Below, in pieces: positions 21,018-33,144 of a DNA stretch of 64,000 nt. The position numbers and the translations under genes were made by a program. The DNA is from Mytilus trossulus. Taxonomy: Eukaryota > Mollusca > Bivalvia > Mytilida > Mytilidae. The stretch lies in the NCBI RefSeq assembly GCF_036588685.1, contig NC_086378.1, forward strand, positions 41,021,578 to 41,085,577, given 5' to 3'. The notes under the pieces are model-generated. The model had not been told where the DNA came from, did no database searches, and saw only the letters and a program-made list of their open reading frames with translations. Position 1 is the first letter of the stretch, and each line of letters begins with the position of its first letter.

Positions 21018-21864
21018 TCAATAGGTCATTACTGAAGAGGAAACTTAAAGTTGAAATTTATTTACAAAGTGCATAATTGGATTAATTTGAACTGGAAAGT
21101 GTGCTTTCCTGCAAAAAAGAAACAGGAAATTTCATCATTATCACATGATAATGCCCATAAACAAAATGGAGTTCTATCATAGATACACAAAAACACTATT
21201 GCATAAAAGCAACAACATATTATATATATTAATCGAAAGAAAGGAGAATGCAGAACAAATTCTATTTTGTTGTTGAAAAAGGAACACCAGTTTTATCCAC
21301 TCATTTACATCGCTCCCTCATATCAAATGTACGGAAGGAGATCTTGAAGAACAATTTGCAAAAATGTTTTCTCTTAGAATTGAAGGAAAATGTTAAGTGA
21401 ATGGAATAATGTATTCACTGATTTCTTCCGTAGTGGATTGAATAACTGTATACAAGTTGAAACAGAAGAAAATTTTAATTTAAAATAACACGAAAAGTGT
21501 TTATTTTATTATTTAATCTGCAAACATATAAACAAATTCTTTAGAACACCACAAATGGTATGACATTCAAATTGGTTGCTTATTAATGTATTGCATTGAA
21601 ACAATTACAAGGAAAACAGAATCATTTGCTACAAAAAAAAATTATAAATCAAAGTTAAATTTGATAAAAAGTATGAACAATACCTAGATCTAAACAGTCA
21701 GACTTTATCAATTTTCAATGTCATTAAAAAATGTTGAGTCAAACATTTATGAAAGTTTTGAATATCATTTGCATCAACTATACAGTCTTGTAATAATTAT
21801 ATATATTCATACTGTTTATATGTATACATGGTATAGCGAAGAAATGTTTAACAAGTAAAAATAA

Positions 21865-22030
21865 GGGAAAACATTTCCTTAAGGGAAATTTGTTGTCTTG
21901 AAGGAAATCTTTTTCCCTTGAAAAAACAATTTCCCTTGAGGAAAAAAACAATTTCCCTTTGAGGAAAAATCTTTTTCCTCTATGGAAATTTGATTTCCCT
22001 TGAGGAAAACTACTTTTCCTTTAAGGAAAT
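21865..22030. repeat. Cluster of TTTCC...GGAAA palindromes, right copy
   Basis: About eight small palindromes (tttccttaagggaaa, tttcccttgaggaaa, tttcctttaaggaaa and others) lie where the inverted copy at 2113-2345 has its cluster. Confidence 0.85.
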
Positions 22031-22386
22031 TGTTGAAAAAAGGGGCATAACTTTTTCAACAGTGGTGCTAGAGCCAAAAAATTAGGACAAATATCAGGGA
22101 ACCAATACCAACCAAGTTATCAACTTCATTTTGACTTAACTCCAAAAATTAAGGTGAACAACTTTTGCTCTCAGCGGATTTGCAAACTTGACCCCATAGA
22201 CAAATCTGCTTTTCTGAGATGTTTTATAAGGTTCCAAAAATATGTTATGCCCTACAGCTTTCCATCCAGCTAAGGCAGAAGTGTATTCTCTTTTATTCTC
22301 ATATATCCAGTATTTGCAATAAATTGTAATTTTTATGAAGAAAAAAATTTAAATGGAAAATAATGTTTGTATTGTAATATAATATG

Positions 22387-22700
22387 TTCCCATGGGAAGA
22401 AAAAATGTTCCTATGTGAAAAACAATTGTTCCCATGGGAAGAAAAATTGTTCCCATGGGAAGAAGATTTGTTCCCATGGGAAGAAATATTGTTCCCATGG
22501 GAAGAAATGTTGTTCCCATGGGAAGAAAATTTGTTCCCATGGGAAGAATTAATTCCCATGGGAACTTTTTGTATTCATCTTTTCCCATGGGAACTTTAAA
22601 GTTCCTATGGGAACTCTAAACTTCCCATGGGAAAAGTAATGAAGTTCCCATGGGAAATTCTAATATTCCCATGGGAATTATCAAATTTCCCTTGGGAAAT
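22387..22700. repeat. Array of TTCCCATGGGAA palindromes
   Basis: Twelve exact CCCATGGG cores (each an NcoI site) and three variants (ctatgtg, ctatggg, ccttggg) lie within about 310 bp. Cores 2 to 7 start at 22431, 22452, 22473, 22494, 22515 and 22536, exactly 21 bp apart. The rest are irregular. Since 21 is a multiple of three, several frames stay open on both strands; I reject them as genes. The array directly precedes the 5' end of the LINE at 22.9 kb. Confidence 0.93.
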
Positions 22701-22941
22701 GTACTTTTAATCAGCTGCAGTGACAAGAGTGACAACAGTGACAAGTTGGGACATATGGCATTTTTTTAATTTTTCAATAATCTATCACTGGGCAAATTTT
22801 TTTTTGATATCTTGTAAACCGACAAAGTCAGATTTGCCGATACCGGAATGGCAAATTTGTCCCGCACAGTGTTATATTATCTGCAATCGTAAGTGCTTAC
22901 TTTTGAGTGGAGGAACAATTTTGAGTGTTTTCATAAGAGAA

Positions 22942-24055
22942 ATGGAGCATTTGGACATTTTAAGTTTTGATCCCCTCAATTCTCAACTGGCAGACACATA
23001 CGTACAATCGGTATTAACACCCGTTAATGTTAGTAAAGTGACTACTACAGCAGAAATTCACCCAGGAAAAACTGTGAGTAACGTTAATAATCACGAAATA
23101 AAAGGCGACTATCAAATGAATCTGTTGGAGGGACATCGAAAAAGTTGAAATTTTTAGTTTAATGATGACCATGAAGATATTATACGCTTAACACAATCCA
23201 CACAGTGTAAAGATAGTTCTATTTGTATAAATGAACATAACTCAAGTGATTTTAGTGAATTAAAGTCCCTAGTTGTTGGTCTAACGGGATCTATGAACAG
23301 TTTTTGTCAGATGATTACACAAAGAATGGATAATCTTGAAAAAAAACAATCCCGAATACAATAGCGACATTGATCGATAGTAAAATTTCATCAGAAATGA
23401 AAAAAGTTAAACAACAGTTCCAAAAAGAATTAAAAACTGTGTCTGACAAAGTTGAAAATATAGAAAAGTCCTATGCAAACGCGGCGAAACAGCAACCAAC
23501 TTCAGACGAGGCTATACGGGTTATTGTTAGGAATTTACCCGAGTCCAACGGAGAGAATGTCTTAAACAAGGTGAACGCTTTAATTAAAGATGGTCTACAA
23601 TTAAAAGACGTAAAAGCGGTATCTGCAGATCGTAAGAAGAGTTACAAAGAAGGGAAATACGGTGTAGTAATTGTAGTTTTCAAATCGTTGAACGAAAAAA
23701 GAAAAGTCATGGATAAAAAGCGCAATTTAAAGGATTCTCGAAACTTTAAAGACATATTTATTGAAAATGATCTGTCGAAGTCACAACGGATTATGAATAA
23801 CAACTTACGGAATATTGTGAACGCAATTGGCGAAAATAGACTAGAAAGAAAGGAGGCAGAGTCCGATCTCGAGAATCAAGATTTCGTGACAACAGAATCG
23901 ACAGCAACACACGTCGTAGTGAAAACCAACAAAGAGATCACCTACCAATAGATGAAGAATATGAAAATCGAAATTATAATACACAGGGATACAACAGCAC
24001 ACGAAGTGGAAATCGACGAGGGAAACACTACAAAAGTGGGCGTGGCGGTTATTAG
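22942..24055 (+). pseudogene. LINE ORF1 (gag-like), broken
   Basis: The first protein of a non-LTR retrotransposon can be followed from an ATG at 22942 (MEHLDILSFDPL) in several pieces. There are in-frame stops TGA and TAG at 23146-23157, then a Ser/Glu-rich segment and a coiled-coil-like stretch (LTGSMNSFCQMITQRMDNLE). A shift at an A-run near 23345 leads to the main 193-codon piece 23370-23951. That piece has a coiled coil (KKVKQQFQKELKTVSDKVEN), an RRM-like core beginning IRVIVRNLPESN and a segment FIENDLSKSQRI. A second shift near 23870 opens a basic Arg/Gly tail (GNRRGKHYKSGRGGY) ending in TAG at 24053. Such ORF1 products bind the element RNA. At least two frameshifts and two stops make it non-functional. 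Confidence 0.8.
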
Positions 24056-27000
24056 GTAGAATGCGGATTTTGGAACATTAACGGAGGGAATTGTAATGTA
24101 AATAGTGACAAATATAGTCTTTTAAGTTCTTGTATTATGCAACGCAATTTTCACATACTGGGTATTGCCGAAACACACCTGATGGGTTCTAAGTCTGTAA
24201 ACGTGGATGGTTACTGCTGGTACGGACATAACCGACGGAATATACATATTCGAGCGAAGAATGGATCGGGTGGTGTAGGAATTCTGGTCCGTAATGACTT
24301 TGATCAACAATTTAACATTGAAATTGTCGATGATAACACTGATGGTATAATGTGGGTACAGTTTAAACATAAACGTTGTAATGCCAATATGTTTTACGTT
24401 TGCGTCGTCTACCTGCCACCAGAAAACTCAACTAGAGCAGTCAATGTACACGAATTTATGGAAACATTAATGACACATATATACACAATCCCGCAAGGTA
24501 ATTTGTTCTATCTGTGTGGTGATTTTAACAGTCGTTGTTCTGATTTCTCGGATTCAATCGAAGGAATAGATTGCTTACCAGAACGCGATATAGTCGATTT
24601 TCAGACAAACGGATATGGGAACATTTTTTGTGATTTTCTAATTGATGTTAATTGTTGCATACTTAATGGTCGGAAAACTGTAACTAACGACTTTACCTTT
24701 GTATCAACACGCGGTTCCAGTGTAGTGGACTACTGTATTTTACCTTATGAAAAATTGGATTCATTTAACTCCTTTAACGTAACAAGAGCTACTACTATCA
24801 TTCAAAGTCTTGGCGAGCCCGGTAGATATGATCTTCGTAAAATAGTACCTGACCATTCACTATTGACATGGAATATGTGCCTATATTTTCCAATTGAAGA
24901 CCAAGTCAGTAAAAAGAAAGACAACAATCAAACTGTTACCAAAATTAAATATGATACTAAAAGTTTACCGGAAAATTGGCTTATCGGTGATTCTATTGTA
25001 ACAGAAATTAATCGTGTGCTATTACAGTTGGAACAATCTGAAGCGTCACAACAAAATATCGATAACATGTATGAAAATTTTGTATCGGTACTGAAAACAG
25101 AAATGTCCGAAAAGTTATCAAGTAAGGAAATTCGAATTAGTAATGCGTTTAACAACAAAGCTAGAAAATGTAAAAAACCGTGGTGGAATTCCGAGCTTAC
25201 TATGTTGTGGGATGATGTTTGTAAAGCGGAGAAAAACTGGAATAAATGTCGTCTTAGTAACAAAAAAAGGGAACTGCGTCATATCTTTGTCCAAAAGCGA
25301 AAATTTTTTGATCGAGGTGTCCAAAGATCAAAACGTCAATATTGGCATTCAATGCAAGAGGAATTAATTAATACGCAAGGAAACCCGAAAGAATTTTGGC
25401 GGAAAATTGGCAGAATCAGAGTAGGGAGCGAGCGTCAAAATACTATTCCAATGGAGATAAAATTAAATGATGGATCAATATGTGATGATAAGGATATAGT
25501 TATAAACAAATGGAAAAGTGATTTTGAAGAAATGTTAAATAAAGATAGCGATACTGGTATTAGTAATGAAATAAAAAATTGTAATAGTGATATAATTTGT
25601 CATGAAATTTTAGATGGGGAAATTACCAGTAGTGAAGTGTATAATGTAGTGAAAATATCAAAATGTGGCAAATCTCCTGGCGTTGATGATATTCCAGTTG
25701 AATTATATAAAAATCCTACAGCATTGAATGCGCTTATTCGTGTTTTCAATATATGTTATAATTCCGGTAAAGTGCCAGCTATGTGGAATAAATGTATCAT
25801 TACACCGATTTCCAAGTCATCCACGGCAGATCCCAGAGATCCGATGTCCTATAGAGGAATAAGTCTAGCACCAGTGGCGTATAAACTATACTGTGGCGTC
25901 CTAAATGAACGTCTGACCGGAAAACTTACCGATCTTGAAGTGATCAATGACGAACAGAATGGTTTCATAAAGAGTCGCAGTACCATAGACCATCTATCAA
26001 CTTTTACAACTATCATTGAAACCAGAAAACTTTGTAAACTTTCAACATTCTGTGCATTTGTAGATTTTTAAAAAGCATATGACTGGGTTAATCGTAATTT
26101 GTTGTTTAGTAAAATAGAATCCTTAGGTTTAAGTACCAAAATGTTAAATGCTTTACATTCTTTATATTATAATGTTCAATCCTGTGTCAAGATAAATTGC
26201 AATTTGACTGATTGGTTTGGAGTAAATTCTGGCCTAAAACAAGGCTGCATATTGTCGCCGTTATTATTCAATATTTTCATAAATAACTTAGTTGATGACA
26301 TCAAGAGCTTAGATATTGGTATAAATATAAATGGTGAAAAGATTTGTATATTGTTATATGCAGATGATGTAGTATTATTAGCCGAAAATGAAAATGATCT
26401 TCAAAGAATATTAGATGTTTTAAGTATATGGTGTAATGCAAATGACTTAATTGTAAATATGGATAAGTCAAAAATTGTTCATTTTAGAACACAATCTGTA
26501 ACACAAACAAATTTTGAATTTATGTTGAACGGAAACCAGTTAGATATTGTATCAAAATATATGTATCTTGGTTTATTATTAAATGAGTTTTTGGATTATA
26601 ATGAGATGGCGAAAATTGTAGCAAAATCAGCCAGCAGATCACTAGGTTTACTAATTTCTAAATGCAAAGCAAATGGTGGTTTTGAATTTTCTACTTTTAC
26701 AAAATTTTTTGACACTCTTGTTATGTCTGTAATTGAATATGGTGCTGCGATATGGGGAAGTAAAGAATACTCTTGTATAAATGCTGTAAAAAATAGGGCA
26801 ATGCGTTTTTTCATGGGTGTTGGAAAGTACACACCTAATTTAGCCCTTTATGGTGATATGGGCTGGATGCCATGTATTGTAAAACAATGGACATGTATTT
26901 TTAGAACTTATAGTAGATTTACGAAAATGTGTGATAATAGAATAAACAAATAATTTTTTATATGGGCAAATAATATATGCAATAATAGACTAAACAATTG

Positions 27001-27364
27001 GAATTTCAGAGTACACACAAAGTTTAAAGAACTTGACATGGAACATTTTTGTAATACTAATTTGATTATTGATAAACATGTTATAAAAAATATTGAGAAA
27101 ATCTGTTTCAATAGATTTAAAGAGCAATGGTATATTGATTTAATGTCAAACGAGCGTAGTAAACTACGTACTTACAGACTGTTCAAAAATGAATTTGGTG
27201 AAGAAAATTATTTATTAAAAACTATACCTGGTAAATATAGGAGTGCCTTAATTCATGTTATTATGAAATGTATTAGCAAATTATTTAGAATATGTCGTTT
27301 AAAATTTAGGTTCCGCCTTTCATTTTTAAACAGGTATTTCGTTGCGGCTACTCTCTATCTTTAA
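24056..27364 (+). pseudogene. LINE ORF2: endonuclease and reverse transcriptase, two nonsense codons
   Basis: One frame carries the whole ORF2. Coding sense starts right after the ORF1 TAG (VECGFWNINGG), with the first ATG at 24137. Counted from that ATG, an APE-type endonuclease has AETHL (11-15), GDFNSR (128-133), a TFVSTRGSS motif (187-195) and PDHS (238-241). The reverse transcriptase follows with SYRGISLAP, GFIKSRSTIDHL and FVDF, where TAA at 26069 replaces one codon of the FVDF-KAYD motif. Then come GLKQGCILSPLLF and the catalytic YADD (residues 87-90 after 26099). A second TAA at about 26951 interrupts the C-terminal part, which continues in frame to 27364 and then loses similarity. 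The element is nearly full length and dead by only a few mutations. The clade was not assigned with certainty (CR1/L2/Jockey-like). Confidence 0.9.
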
Positions 27365-27365
27365 A

Positions 27366-28131
27366 TCACAGATGACTAATGAAGTTAAAAAAATGTTTCT
27401 TTAATTCTGATCAGTTATCTATGGTGTCCTCTGTGAACCAAAGCCTCATGGGACAGCACATTTTCATAACACAAATTCTAATGAGAAAATCATGCCAATC
27501 CCCAGTCAGTTTCATTTGAGAAAAGTGAAGTAAAAAGCTTCCAACTAGAGAAACACAGTCTGTAGAAGTAATTAATCCCAGGCATGATCATCAATGCGAG
27601 CACTCCATCAAAATTCTGTTGTAGTTTTTGGGAATTTGAGTGACTGCTTTTAATATGAATTACATATGTTTTTGTATATTATTTTTGTTTATGGTGTATG
27701 AAATACTACTTAAATCAATAGTTATCATTTTCCTTTTTATTTCATTTATTGTGTAATTCTCATGCAAGATCCCTCAAAGTGAAAAACACAAGTGCAGAAG
27801 CAATAACTGTCTCTTTCCCTTTCAAGGTGAATTTTGATTGGTAATTTCATTTGAAAGTAACAGTATAATCTTGACTCAAACCAATATGTTATAAAGAAAG
27901 AAAACCAATTATTCTGATTGATTGGTGATAGTTGTTCAACTATTTCAGGGAGAACAAAATTTAGTCAAATAAAACCTTAAAATGCATTATCTGATTTGTC
28001 TCTTGACAGACAATAGAAAATAATTTGTACAAGCTTTGAAAACAAAAAGATTCTTATTTATCCGTTCTACAAGCCAGAACAATTTTAAATGGCTATAATT
28101 TATTTCCATGTTCTTATACTTTTTATTCAAG
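27366..28131. other. No feature seen
   Basis: AT-rich sequence after the LINE, with no supported exon or structured repeat. Confidence 0.45.
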
Positions 28132-28265
28132 ACACTGATTTCATGTCAACTCCCGGCTGTTTCCTGGCTATCAGAGGGACTCCGGCATATCTCAAACAAA
28201 CAAGAGGCAACTCATTTGACAAAAAGTTAAAGTCAAGGAAAACTGGATTGGATATACACACATTA
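28132..28265 (+). CDS. Weak candidate exon, unknown
   Basis: The acceptor ctttttattcaag is followed by 44 open codons rich in charged residues (TDFMSTPGCFLAIRGTPAYL, then KQTRGNSFDKKLKSRK) and an optional donor gtgtgt at 28266. GC content is a little higher than around it. Its two-base 5' phase would fit a phase-1 donor such as 20343, but that gene already has a stop-bearing last exon, so a link is not supported. It may be a chance frame or an unknown repeat. Confidence 0.2.
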
Positions 28266-28319
28266 GTGTGTTCATGGCTGCAATTTCTATTATGTAGATA
28301 TTTACATATATATTATAGA

Positions 28320-28690
28320 CACTAGAACACACCCGTGATATCGCGGGTCCGTGACTGAATTAAAGTATATCACTAATCTATAAGCCTTATTTTAGTATTG
28401 GTATTGTCATCTGATAAAGTCATGCCGATTATAATAAGTTTTGTATGCACAGTTTTCTCTGATTTCAAACTCTTCCTTTTTGAACCCGTCGACCTTGAAC
28501 TTATCAATTGTTGGTTATAAAAAAAACACAAATTTACCAAACAACGCTTCTAGCAATATGATGCCTGATTGTTATGTTACACTTCATTTTATACATCTAT
28601 ACTGCCTACATGACACCTTAGTCCTGAGTGTAAATAGTCACCCGAGTATGTTAAAAAAAAATATTATAAGGCCGGCCTATTTGGTCTAAT
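28320..28690 (+). repeat. Dispersed repeat with 'cgtgatatcgcgggtccgtg'
   Basis: The sequence cactagaacacacccgtgat, gcgggtccgtgactgaat and tgaacccgtcgaccttgaac is one I recall as a common bivalve repeat. An 82-codon frame across it has no conserved content. Confidence 0.5.
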
Positions 28691-29689
28691 TGTATTCTAA
28701 AACTATATTTCATTGTGCATGTTAAACATTTGTCATTCATTTGTTTATTTCTTAATCATTTTAATTTTTGCAAGTTAACAGCAATTATTAATTACTACAA
28801 TACACTTTCATACCACAACAACACTGCCTTACTGTATTGGTACATGTATTACCTACAATTGTATTCATATCACAAAATGAATTGAAAAGAGAATATTTTT
28901 GCAATACCTTTTTCATATTGAATACTTTAACTTTTTAGATCTTTAGACATATTAAGTAGATGTTCAAGTCCACTTGAAATTTTATTAGATGACTTCTGTA
29001 GCAGTTATATTTTGTATGAGTCTTTGAAGCATGCTTACAACTTAAGGTTCTTTTGATGATATCATTTTTTTAATTTTTTTTTGCCCTTACCTGCTTTGGA
29101 GGAAATATTTTCAAATAATTAATATAAAATAACACAGAAGTTTACTCCCTAGCTCATCTAGCCCCAAGCAATGGCAAGCATCATGTCAGACATTGTCATT
29201 ACTAATGTCTTCTAAACTGAGTAAATTAATTCCTAAAACAATCAAATGTCTTCCAATCTGAGAAACAATTTCGACATTAAAACAATATCGTTTACTTATG
29301 ATCATGATGATCCTCCACAAAATAATATAAATAGAACCATACAAACAGTTAGCAAATGCATGTTCTCAGCCTTATCTCCCATATATATATATAAAAAAAA
29401 TCACATCATGAAAAAATTAACCTGTTATGTGTTTCTCTCCTAGCTTCAAAATGTATCCAAAATCAAAGATGTGGAACATATTCTATCATAATCATATGGC
29501 AATTAATGCAATTTTTTTGCGGTTTTGAACATAAAAAAAATAATTTAATAAACAACTCCTAATGCTCAGGTTGGTTGTCATATTGCGCAACACAGTTGAT
29601 GATATGGGAAAATTATACAAAACACTGCCAAACATCCAAATATACTATCCACACTGATCTGTGTCCACACTTGTTATATAACAAAATAT
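28691..29689. other. No feature seen
   Basis: AT-rich sequence. No exon or repeat could be supported. Confidence 0.45.
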
Positions 29690-30060
29690 TGATTGCAGTA
29701 CGTCTATTTTTTACATTTTAACCCATTATGTGTTTGTTTTGTTAACACATCGTTTTCAATATAGTGGATTGGTATGGTACTGTCATACAAGTTAGAGGTT
29801 TTGGCTATCTATACAGCCATGTTTAATCACCTATTTCTACGTTAACGAATGCATGTACCAGAGACATATATATATATATATATGTCTCTCTCAGCACACA
29901 TATATACACATGTGTATGTATGTCTCTGCATGTACCAAGTCAGGAACATGAATGTCGTTATCCATTCATTGCATGTGTTTAAGCTTTTAATTTTTTTATT
30001 TGTGTAGAGGCTTTCAATTGTTTTTTTTTGTATTTTTTACTTCACAGAGCGGTTTTAAAT
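29690..30060 (+). repeat. Dispersed repeat ('ccaagtcaggaa' family), copy 1
   Basis: The motifs acccattatgtgtttg, tggtactgtcatacaagt, atcacctatttctac, gtaccaagtcaggaacatga and gttatccattcattgcatg follow the order seen at 63120-63430. A micro-element is inserted at 29861. Confidence 0.7.
29861..29927. mobile_element. AGAGACATATA micro-element, copy 3, 10-bp target duplication
   Basis: A 67-bp insert starting gagacatatatat and ending gtatgtctct lies between two copies of GCATGTACCA (29851-29860 and 29928-29937). The uninterrupted relative at 63297 reads gcctgtaccaagtcaggaat, which shows the pre-insertion state. Confidence 0.85.
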
Positions 30061-30249
30061 AAGAGGGGTCATCACTGAATGCTACAGTTTATCACTGAAT
30101 TTTAGCTCAACATAATCCACATCTAGACAGAAATGAATAGTAAGCAGAAACTTCTATGCATTTTGCATGCATTACTTTCAGTTTTGGTAATGTGGTTTGT
30201 CGATATGTCTTTTGTGGTTCTTACATATTTGTTTGTTTTATAGTGATTA

Positions 30250-30680
30250 AGATTATTCCATAATGATGACTGCTATGCCCCTATTTTTGACATCTTTTCC
30301 TATTATTTCTGTTTGTTTTGTTCACACAACTTTTTCAGGATAATGGAATTTGATGCGACGGTCATACAAAAGTAAAATCACAAAATAGATTTATCAGAAA
30401 TAAAATATCATTAAATATGTAAAAAAAGTAAAATCACAAAAATACTGAAAACCGTGGAATTTTTCAAAACGGAAAGTCCCTAATCAAATGGCTCAAACAC
30501 ATCAAACGAATTGAAACAACCTTCATATTCCTGACTTGGTAAGGCATTATAACACAGTGATGACTGCTGTACCATATTTTATTTATCATGTATGTTTCGT
30601 TCACGCATCTTTGTAAATATAACAGAATTTGATGAGACTGTCGTACAAGTGAGAGGAGTAGCATAATTTCAATACAGTGT
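30250..30680 (+). repeat. Dispersed repeat ('ccaagtcaggaa' family), two partial copies
   Basis: Two pieces with gatgactgctatgcccc / gatgactgctgtaccat, ttgttcacacaac / tcgttcacgcatc and gaatttgatg(c/a)gac repeat the left part of the family found at 63120. A minus-strand 66-codon frame is a by-product. Confidence 0.65.
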
Positions 30681-31844
30681 CTAAGATTTACCTTGACTTG
30701 TTTCAGACATTTTCGATAGGTGAAAAGGGCAAGACTTGAAAATCTTTTTAAAAATCATTCTTGTTCTTTCTTATTTTAAATAATTGCTATTTTTCGTAGA
30801 ATAAACATAACTGCTTTTTCAAAATCTAGGGCCACCTTTACTGCTATTTCGAACAAACTTTTAGACTAAGCATTCTGAAGTGGTTGGAGAATGCTTTGAT
30901 TTATATATTTAAGCGATTTTAAGTGTAAATATAAGTAAACCATCTGCATGAAATTCTATGATATTGAAAAATGCATCTCGGTGGCGCAATATGCTAATGA
31001 TTGTGTAATGAGTGTCACTATTGAAAACAAGATGCTGAAAATTGGATAGCGTCACGGTGGAATGCAATATATTCAGGAGAAAGTAATTTGTTACGTCACT
31101 ACGGAATTGAAGATGACAGCTGTGCAGAGTGTCATATACATACAGAATTATTCAGGAATACGTCCAATGAATTCTGTCATTATTTAGGAATTTTCCTGTT
31201 GCATGGCTATTATAGGGTCTTGAATAGAACCGGATGCGACATTGTTCAGTAACTAAGTTATTGATTAAACTGAATTAGCAATGGTGTCTGGCATAATTAA
31301 TGTTTGAAAAATATATTTGCATACAACAGTACAATGATATATATTTGGCTAAAGAAAATTAATACTTACAGAAGAAATAATACATCATATGTTTTCTCAA
31401 AATCAAAATCTGGTTACAGTACCAAAATACTGAAAGTATCCAACCTCCCATTAGGTCGTAAATGTAAGAAAAAGGGAATAAATGAACAGGATATAGATTT
31501 AGACGATGTGGATCATATTCAGAATCAGAACTGAAGTATTTGATATGTACCGAAAGTCCTTGGTACATTAAGTAGGTTTTTGTGGGCATTACACATAAGA
31601 ATAGAACTACAAAATTGGTTAAAGCAGCGTGTCAAGTGATTAACGCAAAGGGGACAAAAGCCAAAATGGATTCGTCTGGAACACAGTGGCGAATATGTTA
31701 GCAGGCTAGTAATATGCTAGTTTCGATGAAGCAGTAATTCAGATGACGAAGACTGTAATGTTGAAATCATCCCTTTTTAAATTGTACGGACGCTATCATG
31801 AATTGGTTGACCGTTATAATGCCCGCGTCACACTGTCCCGATTT
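30681..31844. other. No feature seen
   Basis: Mixed AT-rich sequence; the two 76-codon frames overlap on opposite strands and have no recognisable content. Confidence 0.45.
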
Positions 31845-32115
31845 TTATATACGATGGACACCCGAATGCGAAAATTGTAAGTTCGTACGAAGTTGGTCCC
31901 GATCTCGTTAAAATACCAAAAAGTGACCGAAGCAAGTACGATGAATAACGAAGTCTATACGATGGTGCCGAAATTATATACGATAGTAAAAGGTGGACAT
32001 ACGAAGGTTAACCGAAGACGTGTATTTAAGCTTCATATCTCAGCCGAAGCCTACACGATGGATCACGAAGGCTATACGATGGATTACGAAGGCTACACGA
32101 TGGATAAAGATGATA
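31845..32115 (+). repeat. tacgatgg / acgaag periodic repeat
   Basis: The words tacgatgg and acgaag alternate throughout. At 32043-32110 they form three 21-bp units (acgaaggctayacgatggat), which gives the open frame over it a seven-residue period (EGYTMD). I treat the 110-codon frame 31893-32225 as a repeat product, with low certainty. Confidence 0.7.
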
Positions 32116-32789
32116 AGGCGATGGCCATACGATGTTTAAAAGACGTCGTGTACAGCTTACGAAGCATTCCAAAAAAAGGTAACATACATGTTTGTATACA
32201 TAATACAAGTATACAAACGATCTAAAAATGCGTTCTACCTGTTTTGAACTTTTTTATGATACGAACAGAATTTCGACAACATATCGTTTCTATACAAGTC
32301 TGCCATGCATGGCGGGAAATCGATTTTTGTCTAATTCTTATAAAAGTTTATTATCCCCTCGGCTTCTACATGTTAGTTGCGTGTTTATAAAATTGACTTT
32401 AAAGTTCAAAGGTCAAGGTCACAGTTGCAGTTGTAATACAAGGCAATATCACCCTTATGGACACTCTAAAACCAATATGCTTTAAAAGATGTTAACCACA
32501 TTTGGTATTTTGTTCCTCCTTGTAACGATCTGACATTTTTTACGTTCAAGGCCAAAGGTCAAGGTCATGGAGATGGACTTGTATAGATAACAAAAAATAA
32601 ATCTTCATAAAAAGTTTAAAAAACCAGTAAATAATCTTAAACAGGTAATTAAAATAAATAAACTGATAGACATTTGGAGGCTATTAAATAAAACCAAAAA
32701 AACAATACACTTGGAAAAGAAAAATTCTACAAATGAGGCAAGTAGGATTGACTTTTTTATAATAAGTTCACAAGTACGCATGCTGACAG
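32116..32789. other. No gene seen; contains 'aaggtcaaggtca' motif
   Basis: The words aaaggtcaaggtca at about 32408 and 32553 suggest a degraded dispersed repeat. No exon was recognised. Confidence 0.45.
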
Positions 32790-33144
32790 TATCAGCGGAC
32801 ATCAGACCTGCTCAAATTTAAAGTACAGACCACCAAGCTATTTCTTTAAAATTAGATATATATTCAAGTAATCGAGGAAAGGGTTACTTTAAAATGAATA
32901 ATAGTTAATAATTAAAATGAAAGCTGACTTTCAATATCAAGAAATAATAAATAAATTGATTGATAAATATGAGAATAAATTTAATAATGAAAATCTTCTT
33001 ACTCAGTGGGACTTGTTCAAAATTGATACCAGAGACACTACAATTAAATATTGTAAATCGAAAGCCAAAGAAAGAAAAAATAAAATCAATATTTTGGAAA
33101 ACGAAATTAAAACTTTAAACGAAAGGTTAGATACATTACCTACA
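32790..33144 (+). pseudogene. LINE ORF2 fragment, part A
   Basis: One reading frame (with stops near the start) shows the end of an endonuclease domain (STDHQAISLKLDIYSS, then NRGKGYFKMNNS). It continues into the linker before the reverse transcriptase (32917 onwards: LTQWDLFKIDTRDTTIKYCK and a Lys-rich stretch). At 33144 it is interrupted by another LINE, and the same frame resumes at 33784. The 81-codon frame ending at 33159 runs a few codons into the insert. Confidence 0.8.

Larger units (their letters stand above)
20935..22195 (+). repeat. Right copy of the inverted duplicated gene-end family
   Basis: This is the inverted counterpart of 1948-3180, with outer ends at about 22195 and 1948 and inner ends at about 20935 and 3180. 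Shared landmarks are tattttgtgtatttatag, ctgaagaggaaactta, aattggattaatt, ataaacaaaatggagt, a palindrome cluster, and tcaacagtggtgctagagcc. If the exon at 20992 is real, most of this block is its 3' untranslated region. Confidence 0.75.

Noticed and set aside
22299-22619. Five overlapping 61-86 codon frames with periodic peptides
   Set aside because: The 21-bp palindrome array keeps several frames open on both strands; the peptides only mirror the DNA repeat.
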